Positions 11,553 to 38,010 of a stretch of 60,000 bases of DNA are shown here, one piece after another (the stretch's first letter is position 1; every line of letters begins with the position of its first letter). Source of the stretch: Antedon mediterranea (taxonomy: Eukaryota > Echinodermata > Crinoidea > Comatulida > Antedonidae); NCBI RefSeq assembly GCF_964355755.1, contig NC_092680.1, positions 5,683,001 to 5,743,000 on the forward strand, read 5' to 3'. The notes beneath the pieces were generated by a model. That model was given only the letters and a program-made list of their open reading frames with translations. It had not been told where the DNA came from and did not search any database. The position numbers and the translations under genes were made by a program.

Positions 11553-14500
11553 AGTATAGTACAATGATGTCAAAGTGGGGCAAACACCTGACCAATTTAG
11601 CTCCCTGCGACACAAGCTACTTTGGAATAGATATTAATTATCATCCTATAAATTTGATTACAAACAATAAATGAAATAAAATAAAAATAACACAAGAAAA
11701 TGCCTTCTTATCTGGATTCATGTTTTAATGTCTTCTGAAAACCGATAACTTACAACTATACACAGTGAATGTGAAAAACATACATAACACTTGACAACGC
11801 ATACCCGCCTAGGCAGCAGCTTCATATGAGCAGGTATTCAATAGGTAAATAACAGCTTCTTTGAACACGAAAAATATAACTAAGTAAACCCAAAGAAAAA
11901 AAGCCCATTCCATCTAAACTACAAGGAACAAAATAGAAATTGTACAAGAGAGATAGCAACTAATTATTAATCAAACGATTAATAAACCACACTAGCAACA
12001 GTAGGCTTGAATGGGAAGCACAATAAATGTTAATAAATAAACTCTGTCCAACTTCAATTCCCCACCTTTATGTAATTTCAAATTAACAATGTTATGTTAC
12101 TAAATACAGTACAGTATACAAATAGCGGAAGATTTACAAATGAACTTCTTTTAAATATGGAATCGGGCAAGTTGTGGGAAAACAGAAAACAGTAATTTGT
12201 TATCATATTCATGTTACACTTCTTATTAACTGTTCAACTAAGGGGTGTAAATTTTACATCCAAAAGCAGAATTACAGAAAACATTATTTCTTTATATTTT
12301 CTGATAAAGCATCTATGGTAATCCTTAATACCAATGTCATATGATCTATATTTTGTTTTTAGCTCATATAAAAAGATATATCTCATTTCAAACTACAATA
12401 CAAAGAGACCATTTGTTCAACAGATTAGTTAGTGCTAATAGTATTACTACACCAAAGTAAATTACACACTGGACTGCTCACAAACTCCGTTAACTTTTTC
12501 ACAGTATACATCTTTTACACTGAAATGATACCACCAAGCAGTCAGTCAATAAGACTATGACTTCTAATGGTTCGGATAAAGCTCTGTCTACACTATCAAA
12601 CTTTATGACAAAAAATGTGATGTGCCCATATATGTACACGATGATGGCATATCACTGCCATATTTGGGTACATCACACATTTTTTGTCAGACTAGTTTGA
12701 TAGTGTAGACAGACTTATGATTTAAGAATACTGGTGAGTTTTCCACACAATTTGACAGCTGTTGGTATCAATTCTATACCCTTGTTTTGTTTCACTAAAC
12801 ATAGCAAATAAAGAAGCTGTCTACTGTTATCCTTTAGTCCTATTAATCTAATAATACAGTGTACCATACATCAGAATTTCTATTTCTCATCTTTGTATTT
12901 TGATAGGAGATAATTTATATGAACATGCGATGCAATTGTGAAAGGTTTATGTACGTACAAACAAATTCTGTTGTTAATTATCAAATATATTCATCCTTAT
13001 TATCTAGCCCTCATCTGTGCTTTATTATCATAATTATTAGTTAATTTTGAAATATGGACATTGATATGCAATTTTATTTAAGCTTGTGAAATTTTAATCA
13101 TTTGATTCATGTTGGGCTATAAAAATAGTGTTTTAATGTGCAAAAGTAATATAAGTGAATATTAACTTATACCTATACAAGCCTGGACAATTGAAAAACT
13201 ATTTTTTCCCTTTCATAATATTATGCTTTTATCATAAATTTACAATAACAAATTTGTTAATATAATTTGTTACTTCTTATTACCGGAAAACAATATTGAA
13301 CTGTCTTGAGTTTTTGTAAATGTTTAGTTTTGTATTTGAAATTCTTACAAATCGTGTCAAAATTATTCTATTGCAGTTGCTACATTTTACTGTAATAACT
13401 TATGATTTTAGATTGTTTCAATGTAGTTATAACTCAATGGTTTACGAGTCAGTCACTGCAAAAAAACAGTGTGCATAATTAACCAAAGCAGCTTGATTAA
13501 GAATTAAATAAAAACAGGTAAACAAAATGCAGTTACTGCAGTAGAATAAGAATTACAACATTTCGGTAACATGATCTGTATGAATTATTCTATAGCTCCA
13601 GAGTTCATGTATGATAATATTTCCCATCTATGACAATCCTATTGTTTTTGTATTCAATTGTATCATTCAATTCCAACATTTGTCCAAACAGAGGAAGTAA
13701 CTTTCTTTTAAGGAAAAGGCGGAGTGGTAGAATATTAAAAATTTAAACAAAAGGTTAAAGGTTAATAATGGCATGTACACTGTCATGTAATTGACAATAT
13801 ACACAAAAAACTGTTTTCTTTCTAATTTTACCTTTAATATTAATCTACTACAGGTAATCACAAAGAAGGGATTTTTTTTTTATCAAATATTTTGACAATG
13901 CAACAACTGATTCATAATTTAACTTTTCTATTATTACAATTTCTTTTTTTTAATAATTATGAATCACTTCATTGATCATTTTCTTTTATTAATACAGAAA
14001 TTCTGGATGGATTTATAGACTACATTAATAATCACTAATTTACTGCAGTAATCCCATCTTTAATGGCAATTATGTTTTACAGCAAAAATTAACCTAGGCA
14101 TTCCAATTTCAATTCTTAAAACCCCAACACCATTTTCCTACAAAATTTCTTAAATTACAATGATAACCACATTTTGTAGTAATACTCCCCTCTAACACTC
14201 AATCCATGTGTTAGTCTTTTTGTACCAGACTCACTTGATTTTGCCATATTTTATAACTGATAAAAACATTTTGATATTTTTCAATCCCAACTTGATCACT
14301 TAATCCTCTAAGCTGTTGAAAATACAAACATCCTGAAAACTATAATTAGCTACGATGGACAGGCTGCGACAGTACACATGATGTGTAATGGAACACATTA
14401 CTACATCCAACAGTCATTCATATTTCATCTTTGCTACAAAACAAAGCCCCACCTACCAATATTTCTTGGTAAATGACATAATGAAAGGTTGATTGATGTC

Positions 14501-15115
14501 TAACTTGCATTAAGTAATACATCCAACAATATAAAAGAACCTTCACATCAGCTAGGCTGCATCATTTAAAATAAAATACAACATTTAGACCCAGAGCAGC
14601 GACGACGAGGAGCTCATCTGATCAGTTAGTATCACCTCAATCATCCCCGCTGCTGCAATACTTCATTTATAACTGCTAGAATAATGAGTGTAGGTGTGAA
14701 AATAAGATTTTCCCTGAGCAGTGTTTTTTTTTCTCAATAGCAGCTTAATATACGATATCTTCTTTTGACAGCTATATTGCTACAAATGTACAATATGTTC
14801 TGCTAGGTTACAGCAAAACTATAACACAGCTGATGCTAGCCACTTTGTTTAGTAGTTTGATATTTTATACTGCTGTCGAAATACATTTTATCCTCATTTT
14901 AGATAGAGTTCATACATTGTACTTCTTTTAGGCTAAAAAAAGCCGGCTAAGGGGCTTCTTAAACAGGGCACAACAGATAACACATCTTTGCTACGTTTGC
15001 TTTGCTGTTCATATAATCAGCATACTAAATGCAGTATTCATTGATTATGTTCACAATGCAGAATATTTCAATCGATTTAACAATGTGATGATGATGATAT
15101 GGCACAATGGTTTGT
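11553..15115 (-). other. GATAD2 3' UTR and downstream spacer, no gene seen
   Basis: AT-rich sequence after the GATAD2 stop. From 12716 to 15115 it is free of the dispersed repeats found elsewhere, which suits a long 3' UTR. Several minus-strand AATAAA hexamers occur (for example 13021-13026), and I cannot choose the cleavage site. The only element recognised in the stretch is the hairpin copy at 12580. Short frames here show no family resemblance. Confidence 0.4.
12580..12715 (-). mobile_element. hairpin MITE H1 copy
   Basis: Reversed centre (GATGATGGCATATCACTGCC); right terminus complete to GTGTAGACAGA. Confidence 0.85.
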
Positions 15116-27878
<12,763 letters not shown>

Positions 27879-27885
27879 CTTTAAC
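27879..27885 (-). other. GATAD2: 5' UTR remnant in first coding exon of GATAD2
   Basis: Seven bases lie between the acceptor AG (27887-27886) and the ATG. The gene therefore needs at least one upstream non-coding exon, placed near 32.2 kb. Confidence 0.7.
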
Positions 27886-27965
27886 CTGAAATGATATAGA
27901 CATTATTTAAATGTAAAGTGTTATGAAAAAAAGATGTTAGAAAAACTTATTTATATTAACATCAA

Positions 27966-28260
27966 AGAGTATCACAGTGCTGACATCACAACGGTAGGTA
28001 GCGCTGCGTGGTTGCTAGCGCAACCAAAAATGCGTTCAACCTGCCTGAGTGACTCCAAGGGGACCAATGTTTTGGAATAGGCTTATTGAAGTACGGTAGT
28101 CATTTTAAAACTTAATAATTTTCAATAAAAACAAACTAAAATTTCAAAATATCACTAAATATTTGTTTTTAATAATCTTTTTCTTCTTCAACTACAGTTT
28201 AAGTTTAAAAGAATCAAGCTAAGATACATAATTTGATAGAAATACAGATTTTTACAGTTG
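27966..28260. mobile_element. second copy of the CRE MITE, one end lost
   Basis: It matches the right part of 18325-18707 in reverse: GAGTATCACAGTGCTGACAT, GGTAGCGCTGCGTGGTTGC, then the shared AT-rich interior. Its CRE reads TGACATCA instead of TGACGTCA. Confidence 0.7.
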
Positions 28261-31200
28261 AATGAGGGAACATACTGTACATGTTTAAACACTACTGCAT
28301 AGTGTAACACCTATTATAGTAAAATAGATGTAAAGGTATCCTCTATTAAGGAAATGCTTCTTTAGGCCATGAAGGTTGTGGGTTGTTCTATTCTACTGAC
28401 AGTGACCACATAAATAGTAGGCGACAATGACATGACAACCAGAAATGGGAAAATGGGTTGGGGAAGGGAAGACCCACATGATAATGAATCATATGACATT
28501 CAATTAGGCATGCAAATACAGTGTGTGTTTTCCTTCAACAAGATTTGTTATCAACCTTCCATTTTGTTGAATAGTTGTATGACAATGTTAATGGTATACA
28601 TGGTTGTAGCCCTCAATACATAAAAACTCAAGAGCTAAATAAATGCATTGAGAGTAGCGCTATGAAGAAAAACACCTGATGTTAGTAACTGAGTGTATGC
28701 AATAAATGTGGTGAAATTCCCACGTCTGACCAATTTTCAATACTAGAAACTGAAATAGAATTTCCGCTAACTCCGCCCACCAGGTTTCTGTATAACAACA
28801 TCTGACCAACTTTTCTATTAGGCACACATCTATTACTGTAGGTTTAAGTGTAAATATCCTCTGGCCAACTCTTGCACGGAACCTCTTTCTTTCAGGTTTC
28901 CATGCATCCTCATCATACCAACTTTCCTCGCAGTTTTTAAATTTGTATACATAGGTAGTACAATACGAGACTCGTAAAAAAAATACTAAATGTCAGATGA
29001 TGCCATTTTTTTTCATTTTGTAGGATAACATAAAATGTTCTTCTATTTTTAGAATTTCACTCAAGGGCAGCTGGGAGGATGTCAATCTCATTTGCATAAG
29101 ATTAGCATTTCACTGGAAATTTCTTTCATATATATCATGCATGATCGATCAGAATACTGTACTCTCATTGGTAAATTTTGTCACATGTACCTTGAAAAAT
29201 AAATTCTACTATTATGGGATGTAACAATACACATTGTTGGGACAGAGGATTAGGAATGAGGGCAAGGTAGACCTCGCGAGATTAGATTATAATACATTAT
29301 TTTCATGCTACGGAAGCCATCTTGTTATAGAGAGTCCAACCAAGCGTAACAAAACCTTATTGCTACACATTCTGAAAATTGTGCAGCAAAAAATACAATA
29401 CAAAACTATGTTTCTCGACTTAAAAATCAGTTTGATTAGCAATATTGCTAAACAAAATTTTTGAATGAAATTTTTCCCTGATAAGACGTTTTCATCTTAT
29501 TTAAAAATTAAAACTCCCTAACATTAACAGAAGGCTGTAGGTAAAGAATTTTTTAAAAATTAGGATGTACATCAAGAAGAAAGACCAAGTTTAACAAGCG
29601 AACGACCAGACAAACAATCGACTTTATGTAGGAAGATGTTTTTCATATTTGGAATGGAAGTGTACATCTTAGTTAGGCAAAACGTCTTGCTCTACTTGAT
29701 TCTCTGGCAATACGTTGTTATACAAAAAGTAGTAATAATAATAACTAATAACATACAACCTTTTAATGCAAACAAAAAATAAACAATTTCAACCAATACT
29801 CATACGGTAAAGATATCTCATTACAAACATACAATAAACAACATACATTCATTCCCATGTAGCCTGGGTACCCTTCTCTGGGTAAAAAAATGTTTCATTT
29901 TCAAATACTTCACAGTACATACAGTAGGTGTGACATGATTTCTACATAATAATAATATTGTGCCTTCAATCAAATTACAAAAATTATAATGCCTATTGAA
30001 ACTTCATATTCGTAAAAAAACCAGACACCTAGGACCAAAATACAATAGAAATTTTACAATTCAACGTAGTGTTAGAATTCGACGGCTTTGTACAGTGTAT
30101 GAATTCGCGATGTCTAAGCGCAGATCAAAGTCTGTTGCAATAGCATATCTTGGCAAGTTGAGCTCAGTCCTGTTCTTCGATTGCCTTGATTTAACATTAT
30201 TTTGAAATTTTGATTGGGCCCTAGAAATGAAGATCATAATAATTTTAAGCTAGGAAGTTTACTGTTTACTACTTACCTGAAAGAAAAGAACAAATAATAC
30301 TAATAGACTGATTTAAAGATTAAAATTATGAGGGAAGAAAAATATAAAGACGAAGTTAAAAAGGAGTAAAACAAAAAATTGTTTAATTAATTAATAAAAT
30401 AATTTTAATTGCCATTCAAAATTGTCTCTACAATTTTATGCATGATGACATCACTAGTTCATGTTCAGTAGAATAATTGTCAATAAATTAATCACAATCG
30501 CAGCATGCCATTGGCTATCTTAGCAGTAGTCCACACCCAAGTAGAAAAATGGTTCTGGTCAAAGCATCATGAATATAAACTTACACTATATGCCCAATGG
30601 ATTGCAAATACCGTAGGACAATAGCCTACAGCACACAATGATAGGACACAATGGTTTTATTCAAGGCTAATACTATATAGAAAATACAAATATAACTGTT
30701 ACTTTAAAATTAAAAAACATTAAAATTACCATTTAAATCTTAAACCTTTAATAATAGTAGAATTTGATTTCAAAAAGATTGCTGAATTTTTTTATGTGGA
30801 TTGAATAATGACAAGAACATTATTTTAATTAAATATTAATAAAATTTTAATATTTATTCAAATGATCAACAACATTACAAAGGTAGTACTACCGTAGTTG
30901 AAAGTAGTAGCAATTTAAATCTAACATATATTTGTTAGCAGTTAGTGACTCTACCAATAACAGATCCCTAATAAACATTGCTAATAATCACCCTAATAAA
31001 AAGAAATAAACTTAAATGTTTGTTTGTATATTTCTTTCTCCTGCATCATAATAATTATAATTTCACAAATATTAAAAAATAATTTAAAAAACAAAAATGG
31101 GAAACTATAACTTCAATGTGCTTAAATTGTTGTTTTTCTGGACTGGTTTTTTCTAAAAATAATTGAGTCTCTATGTTGCCCCTCGAAATGATACTTTGCT

Positions 31201-32151
31201 GTTTTTATACATTAATATTTGCTGATTTTGAATTGAATATAATGTTTCAAAAATTTCTTGCACTTTTTAAATTGGCATGTTTTGTTGCCAAAATCAACAT
31301 TCAACAAAGTTTAGTTAATCATTCTAACAAGCCCCAAAACATTGATTGAAGTAGGCCTAGTGAAACCCAATTCTTTATGACTTACAATTAATCTATATAA
31401 AAGTGTAAACACTTGAAAACAACACAATTGAAAATAATTAAAGTGCCTGGATAGGGGTGTTTTTTAACCTGCACAAAACATTCTCTAATTATTGTAAGGG
31501 GAAACATACTTAACTTGGTCTAGCTAGGCTATGCCTAGAGTATAAATTAAAATAAAGTACAAAGCATGATTAGGCCGGCTAGCCTAATCCGGATTCAAAG
31601 GTGTATAATAGTCAAATAGTATATTAAAATGGTTTCAGTAGGTCTCTGTTAGCCTAGTAGTAGCTAGGCCTTTCCATAACAACACAACAGTAGCTGTCGC
31701 ACTTAACATGTGCCGAAGATAAACTTCTCACACTGAGACAGCCACACACAGTGGATCACTTAACTGACGATTATTCATTCATCGATTTCACAAACTCAAA
31801 CACAATTTATGTTTATTTCGTCTACATGAATTTGATCAACAACTCTTTTATTTCATATATCTAGCATAAGAACTTTTGTATTACGGCATACAGCAACAAA
31901 TAAGCGCGTTCTTTGTCTCTGATTTTGCAACAGTTCAATTTTTTAAGCGCACGCGCGACATGCGACTATCAAAAGCATAGCAAGGGATTCCCCCGAAACA
32001 GCAATTCATGCATCAGTCAGCAGCGGGTGAGATAAATACTACGAAATGAAAATTATCCGAAAGAAATTGCGGCACTCAATGGTGCAATAATTAGCTAGGG
32101 TTTTACTACAACTTCAGTTGATTATATACGCAATATCAACCCCATACTCAC
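28261..32151. other. first GATAD2 intron, nothing recognised
   Basis: No family-like ORF, array or RNA gene. TAGGCCTAG and CTAGGCC runs cluster at 31340-31680. CpG rises from about 31900 toward the inferred first exon. Confidence 0.4.
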
Positions 32152-32460
32152 TTTCAACAGGGCAAACTTTCATCAGGTTTGAAAAAGCATGACCCCTCAC
32201 GGTGGCCTTTTCAGTGATATTCAAATCCCTCAGCCAATAAAGAACTGCACTCCAGACCAGCCGCCGGCGAATCAGAAGGCCGACGAACTCACAGCGAATA
32301 TACAATCTCAGTCCAGCTCCTAGTCTGCTCCTACTTATGCCCCTGGGTCTGTCTCCCGGTGTAGAATGTGCATTAACTACCAAACTATGATCAAGCCCGC
32401 CAAGGTCGTCAACAAGACAGAGAAAGGCCGAATTTCCGTCAAAAATGGCGTTTGTTCTTG
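32152..32460 (-). other. GATAD2: inferred non-coding first exon of GATAD2
   Basis: A strong donor GTGAGTATG starts at 32151 on the minus strand, in the most GC-rich patch between the two genes (about 31900-32600). The 89-codon open frame that covers it shows no recognisable protein and is treated as untranslated. The 5' edge (32460) is a guess. The intron to 27885 would be about 4.3 kb. Confidence 0.5.
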
Positions 32461-32730
32461 GACTTGTTTACACCCGGGTTTCCGTATCTGAATCGCAGGG
32501 CTAACCAAAACAATTTGTTTACCTGTAAACAAATCTATAGCACTTTGTCTAGTCACGTGACCTGTCACCTGGCCAATGGCCACATGCCATGAATACATGA
32601 CTGACAGATGAATGTTCCTCTCTTTGTGGATACCATCTTCAAATATTTCTATTCAAGTCCAGAATAATGTTAAAAAAGTAAACAAATTTGTTTACTTTTC
32701 AGAGTGACAAGAAAGAGTAGTAAACAAGCA
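32461..32730 (-). promoter_or_regulatory. proximal promoter of GATAD2 with E-box, CCAAT and forkhead motifs
   Basis: A symmetrical E-box TCACGTGA (32553-32560, USF/MITF/TFE type) and a CCAAT motif (GGCCAATGGC, 32571-32580) lie beside six forkhead core heptamers TGTTTAC/GTAAACA: 32465-32471, 32516-32522, 32525-32531, 32678-32684, 32689-32695 and 32720-32726. The motifs are seen directly; promoter function is inferred from position next to the inferred first exon. Confidence 0.5.
32674..32699. promoter_or_regulatory. 26 bp perfect palindrome, two head-to-head forkhead sites
   Basis: The core GTAAACAAATTTGTTTAC (32678-32695) is flanked by AAAA and TTTT, making a perfect dyad of 26 bp. A second, near-perfect dyad, TTTGTTTACCTGTAAACAAA, lies at 32514-32533. 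These are the spacings a forkhead dimer could occupy. Confidence 0.6.
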
Positions 32731-35700
32731 AGCTGATTGGATAGTCACTTTTCCATTTTTCATGTTCAATGTGTGTGCATTATATAGTGTACACATACCC
32801 TATCTCACTCATCATGCAATAATATTATATCAATTTTAAAAAAAGAAAAAATTTAATTGAAATATACTGCATTGCATTACATTTTTTATATATCCATACA
32901 TTTAATTTTTGTATACAAACTGATTATGTAATTAAATTCATTGGAGAGAGGGTGCATGTTGCTTATTAAATAGAGGTCTAGAGGGTACTTCTATTGGTAG
33001 TGAGATTAATTGATACCGGCAGTTAATAAAAAAAAAGTTTTAAACATTGATAGTGCGCCAATCTTTCTTTTTCTTTTTGGTCTTTATTTGGTCTATATAG
33101 ACAAACAATATTGATACATTTCTTCAGAGATATCATCACATAATGTATTATACTGCATCATCAACTTTTCCAAACTTCCATTTTTTGTACCTTTAAGTTC
33201 TACAAATCATTACTAGAATGGATGAAGTAAAGTGTTTATCTGTATCTGTATATAGGCATCTGTATTCTGACTGTACCTTGTTCCAGAACTTTTTAAAAAT
33301 TTTCCATAGGCCACTCATGGAGGTATAAAATTAGAATGTTATACATGGGCCACTATATAAACTCAATTGTTTTCAAGTTGTTTGAAATCACCTCATGATG
33401 CTCAACTTGTATTGGGATTCGCAATCAATGACCATGGTATAGTACATATAGCATGACTTGATTTATTTTAAGGATCTTTAGCATTGCCTCTTTGGTCCCA
33501 TACCATATGTAAAATAAAAAGTTCTTGAATTAAGTTGTTTTCAAAATGTATTTCAGAGCAGATCTGATTATTATAAAACAATTTAATAAAAAGTATTTAA
33601 CGAAAGGTATACACACAGTAAAGATTAATATATCAGTGGGTGTTACAGTATAGAGTTCTGTCCAAAAGTATTCTGTGTTTGTAAATAAAAGTTTAAATAA
33701 CTTTTTTACATTCTAACAGTACCGTTTGTAACTTCCATCATTAACTTAGTCTACAGTGTAATATAATATTAATAATTATTAATTATAAAATCTAATTAAC
33801 TTTATTATTTTTTTATATTTATTTAAAATGTGTAAATATCCAAATTCAATTATTTAATTGTCTTCTGTCCTTACTGATTTAGAGGTGGGGATACATAAAG
33901 ACAAGAATTTGCTAAATTAAACAAAAAAATGTATAATTCATTCCGAAATTATAAATAATTTGTTGTTGGCTTACTCCCTGTTTTATAATCCAATTTTAAT
34001 TAATCAAGCTACAACCAGTGATGTAAACAACATCCTAATACATTAAATTTAAATAAAATGTTCATTAATATATATTTTTCAGTCTAATATAGTATGAATT
34101 AGTATGTATATTATTTTCAACAATTTATGTTAAAATTAATTCAATTAATTTGTTTTTTTGGTTTTAAAGAATAAGAAAAAACACTGTATTTGGAAGTACT
34201 TTTCTTTGTTTACTCTATCCTTTTATATGCTCCACCCACTGTAAACATTTCATCACATGACCAATAATGCTTCTGGGCAGTTTGCCAGCTGCAATAATTT
34301 GAATATTCATGTGTAAAAATCACATGATCAAATGCCACGCCAAGAGGAGGTCATGCATGACTAGTTTGAGCTGAATTTTTTTCCAGACACTACTGGGAAT
34401 AAAGTGTGATTTTAATATTAATTTGGTAATCAATTATGCTTAAAACAAAAATTTGATCAAAGTTGAACGTAAATTAATTAAAGTATTAACCCAAAACATA
34501 TGATCTTTTGGCATACTTAAAACATTTTAACGTATTTTTAAAATATTTTTATATAGTATCTACTTCAAAAAGCTTCCACCGATTTAGGGCTCTTTGCATG
34601 ATAAGACTAAGAGAGTATTGAAAATGATAAGAGTGAATAATCAATATATATGTCAGTAATGATTGCCAATTCACTATGTGACACCAGAGTTTGGAAAAGA
34701 TGGCATGTTTAGAAAGAAAATTAATTTTGTTTAAAAGCATTTGTCGTTTATAATGTATGGTTATAACCGGATTTTTTTTTTTTATTAAGCGGGGAGCAAA
34801 AATCAAAATAATAATTTATAATTGTCATTCTTTTTTGTTGATCCAATTAGAAAATATACTTACTTAATTACTTACAGTAGTACTTTTTAGAACTACAAAA
34901 AAAAAACAAAAAAGGACATAAATTATAAATTAATATCAAGATAAGTAAGCTATTATAGTTGATATACTTTTTTATTCTCCCATCTGCAGGATAAAAAAAG
35001 TTTAGACATCCAACATAATAAACAAAGGGTACATCAAGGTAGAATAAACATATAGAAACTGCATGCCTCAATCAATGGAACAAGCTAAACAAGGATAAGG
35101 GAGTGTCATTATGACACAAAGGGAAAGTCCATAACACATAATAAAAGGGAAATGCTGTACAAGGGTTGGAATCAGGAAAGGCCTACAAATGGAGTATATC
35201 ATTAAGATAAGAAAGATGAAAACTGATGTATTGTCCCCCCAAAAAAAATATTAATTAAATCAGACTTTAAATAGGTTATTGTAGTTTTAATCAAGTTATT
35301 CACTTTCACTTATAAAATGACAAAATAAATGGTTAAATTTAACATAAAAATTTGACTATTTTTTGCATTAAATTACATTTTTTTTCTATCCAATATTTGG
35401 TCATCGTGGATAACTGTTATGTGGCATTAAACTGACATATTCAACAAAAATTGTTTGGTTTTTGTTATTTTGTTGAGTGTGACAACACATCTTTAAAAGT
35501 ACAGCAGCAGTACCACAATGACTTTAAACAATTACTCATTTGTACAAAACTCAAATGCATAATTCTGCTCATTGATGTCTTTGTTTACTGGAATTTTTTG
35601 TTTGATTCCATAGGCACGTAATAGCAAAAAACTCGCCAACTACAGGATGATGGATACTCTTTTCTTATAAACTCATTTTAAGCTTAGTTATGAAGTAGAA

Positions 35701-35773
35701 ACAGCCGCAAGTTACAACCCTGGCACTGTTTATTGTATTTAACTACTGTGGAGTAGCATCAGGGAGTTAAGTA
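32731..35773. other. intergenic spacer between MAU2 and GATAD2, nothing recognised
   Basis: Very AT-rich. No ORF with a recognisable domain on either strand. Confidence 0.4.
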
Positions 35774-35961
35774 ATGGTCAGATGTTTTGCCCTACTCTGC
35801 TTTCTTGGGCTCGAATGTAACTCTAGCCATCAGCGGTAGAGAGGTATGAATGCCAGGTTAGTGATCTTGAGGTCATGTGTTCGACTCCCACCTGAGAATT
35901 ATTAAGTGTTCTACAGCCTTGGGGGAGAAAAGCATCAGAGTAGGGCCAAACATCTGACCAT
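35774..35961. mobile_element. tRNA-headed element framed by inverted repeats
   Basis: ATGGTCAGATGTTTTGCCCT (from 35774) is the near-perfect inverse of the segment ending at 35961 (CAGAGTAGGGCCAAACATCT...). Inside is a tRNA-like head with a box A-like AGCGGTAGAG and box B GTGTTCGACTCC (35877-35888). Confidence 0.6.
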
Positions 35962-36009
35962 AGCTCTGGCCACTATCTTTAGGTCAGAATTGAACCTTTG
36001 CACTACAGT

Positions 36010-36110
36010 AGTTCAGCATTGAACTCTAGAACTGGGTCAAGTTTGAACCCTGAACCTTGGGATTGGAAGGCAAGCATGTTAAGCAAAGTTTTACACTCTG
36101 AACATGGACC
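36010..36110 (-). mobile_element. tRNA-derived SINE fragment (family S2)
   Basis: Minus strand reads GCTTGCCTTCCAATCC...GGGTTCAAACTTGACC, a box B-like core. Similar to 42640-42725. Confidence 0.4.
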
Positions 36111-36849
36111 TATAAATTAGCTAAATTATAGGTCCATGCTCTGGATAATAAACGTTCTCAATTATAAATGTCAAGCATAATGTCACTCTATACGGTAAAA
36201 TATAAAAGCTTCTGTCAATTTCCTTATCACCCTTGATTATTCTATTCATATCATGAAACTATATATAATTGAACACACATTATCATCCTATATCCAGTGG
36301 CTTTAATACTATAATAAAATTACTATACAATAATAGTGAAACATCATTAAAATACAGATTTGTATCAGGTATTTGAACACAAGTAAATTTACCAAAAAAT
36401 ACCCTAACTAGCATCAACAATTTTGTAGGAAATAGTTTCAATCTTAATTATCACTATTATTAGCAATACACTATTGCATTGAATTCTATTTACATACAAG
36501 TATTTTTCATTGAGATACAAAAATTAACACATACTATTAAAATACAAAATCATAATGTATAATCAAAACCATGAATAAATATATGAGGTAAAAACCGCTG
36601 TGGCACAGTTTTTAAAAGGTAAAGGGGATGATGGGGAACTGAACTCTGACCTTGTATTATGCTGAGACATATTATCTTTAAGGTTTTTTTTTTTTAATGC
36701 TTGAACCCGAACCTAAACGATTATCTGTCTCAGCAGCCTAGTGTTTAAATACATTATAACTCTGTTTAGCACAAAATTCTTTATTTCACAATTTATATTC
36801 AATTTACATTTAAGATACCAATAAATGTATTTATTTTTTTAGTATCAAG

Positions 36850-36980
36850 ACTGTCCGTACCCCTTACCATCGTCAATACCCCTCACCATCATCAATACCC
36901 TTCCCCATTCTTTGTATTTCTGCCCATCCCTGGCACCTCTGCCCATCCCTGGAACCCTTCCCCACCCTCAGAACCCCTCC
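36850..36980. repeat. C-rich degenerate tandem repeats
   Basis: CCTTACCATCGTCAATACC units (about 22 bp, three copies), then CTGCCCATCCCTGGCACCT (19 bp, two copies). Confidence 0.7.
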
Positions 36981-37859
36981 TCATAGTCCTATGATAAGGA
37001 TTTCAAATTACAACCATATTAAATATTCAACAGGAAATAAATGCAAAATGTACAATCACAACACAATAGTTGATTTAAATGGTGCCCTTATACTATTAAA
37101 TTGTCACAGAAGAATGACTTCTCCATTCTGTAATATTTTCAGAGTACAACCTACAATATTATTACGGTAACATTCAGTTACAAAATATATTCCAGGTATT
37201 TTTATTGGGAGGGAGACAAAAAGTCATTTTAAAGATGAATATTCTAAGGGATAATCTAGGCTTTTGAAAACGCTGAGGTATGTTTTGAGAGACTACACCT
37301 TGGTGCTGGAGAGTGTGATGGGGGAGGGTGGGTTGGGGGGGGAGGGTTTCTCTGTTTCATGTCAACAACTTGATCACAAAATCCCAGGTACAAGATTTTG
37401 ATAATCTTCTGATAATTGTAATTTTGGTTTTAAAAGAAAAATATTGATTTTTTTTAACATGCCTAATTCACAACAATTTGGCATGAAAAGCCCCATTTTA
37501 ACACTTATTACAAGGATACAATGTGTATCGTAGTTTGATGTGGAACACCTATACAACATTTACTCATTTACTTAAACATACTCCACTTTACATGAAGGGT
37601 AAACGTTCCTATAAAACTTAATGCTTAAATGGTTGCAAATAACTGGTTTTGTATCATATTTTTCATTGTATTAAAAAATACTATAATTATTTACTGATGT
37701 TGTGAAGTCACAGAATCACTGTACATAAATATTTAGTAGATCAAGGCTTACATGTGTAAAAAAAATGTAGTGTTGTAAAATTAAAATGCTAGATACAAAA
37801 TCAGAACAGCATCATTTAACTATTACTGTTACATTATGGTTTGATGATGTGGTTTCTGT

Positions 37860-38010
37860 AAAGCCTTTGCCTACACTACAAAACACTACCAAATATGGTA
37901 GTGATATGCCAAATATAGTAGTGATATGACTGTTGGAATGGCGCTATATAAATCAAACGATTGATTGATAGATACATGGGCACAAAGTTTGACAGTGTAG
38001 ACAGAGCTTA
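37860..38010 (+). mobile_element. hairpin MITE H1 copy interrupted by a retroelement tail
   Basis: Both H1 termini are present. Instead of the usual centre there is GGAATGGCGCTATATAAATC followed by AAACGATTGATTGATAG (about 37931-37970), a 3' tail of the CR1/L2 kind. Confidence 0.7.

Noticed and set aside
32114-32598. Two minus-strand ORFs upstream of GATAD2
   Set aside because: No recognisable domain; they cover the inferred non-coding first exon and promoter.
35825-35895. tRNA gene
   Set aside because: Only the promoter boxes are tRNA-like; the stems do not close.
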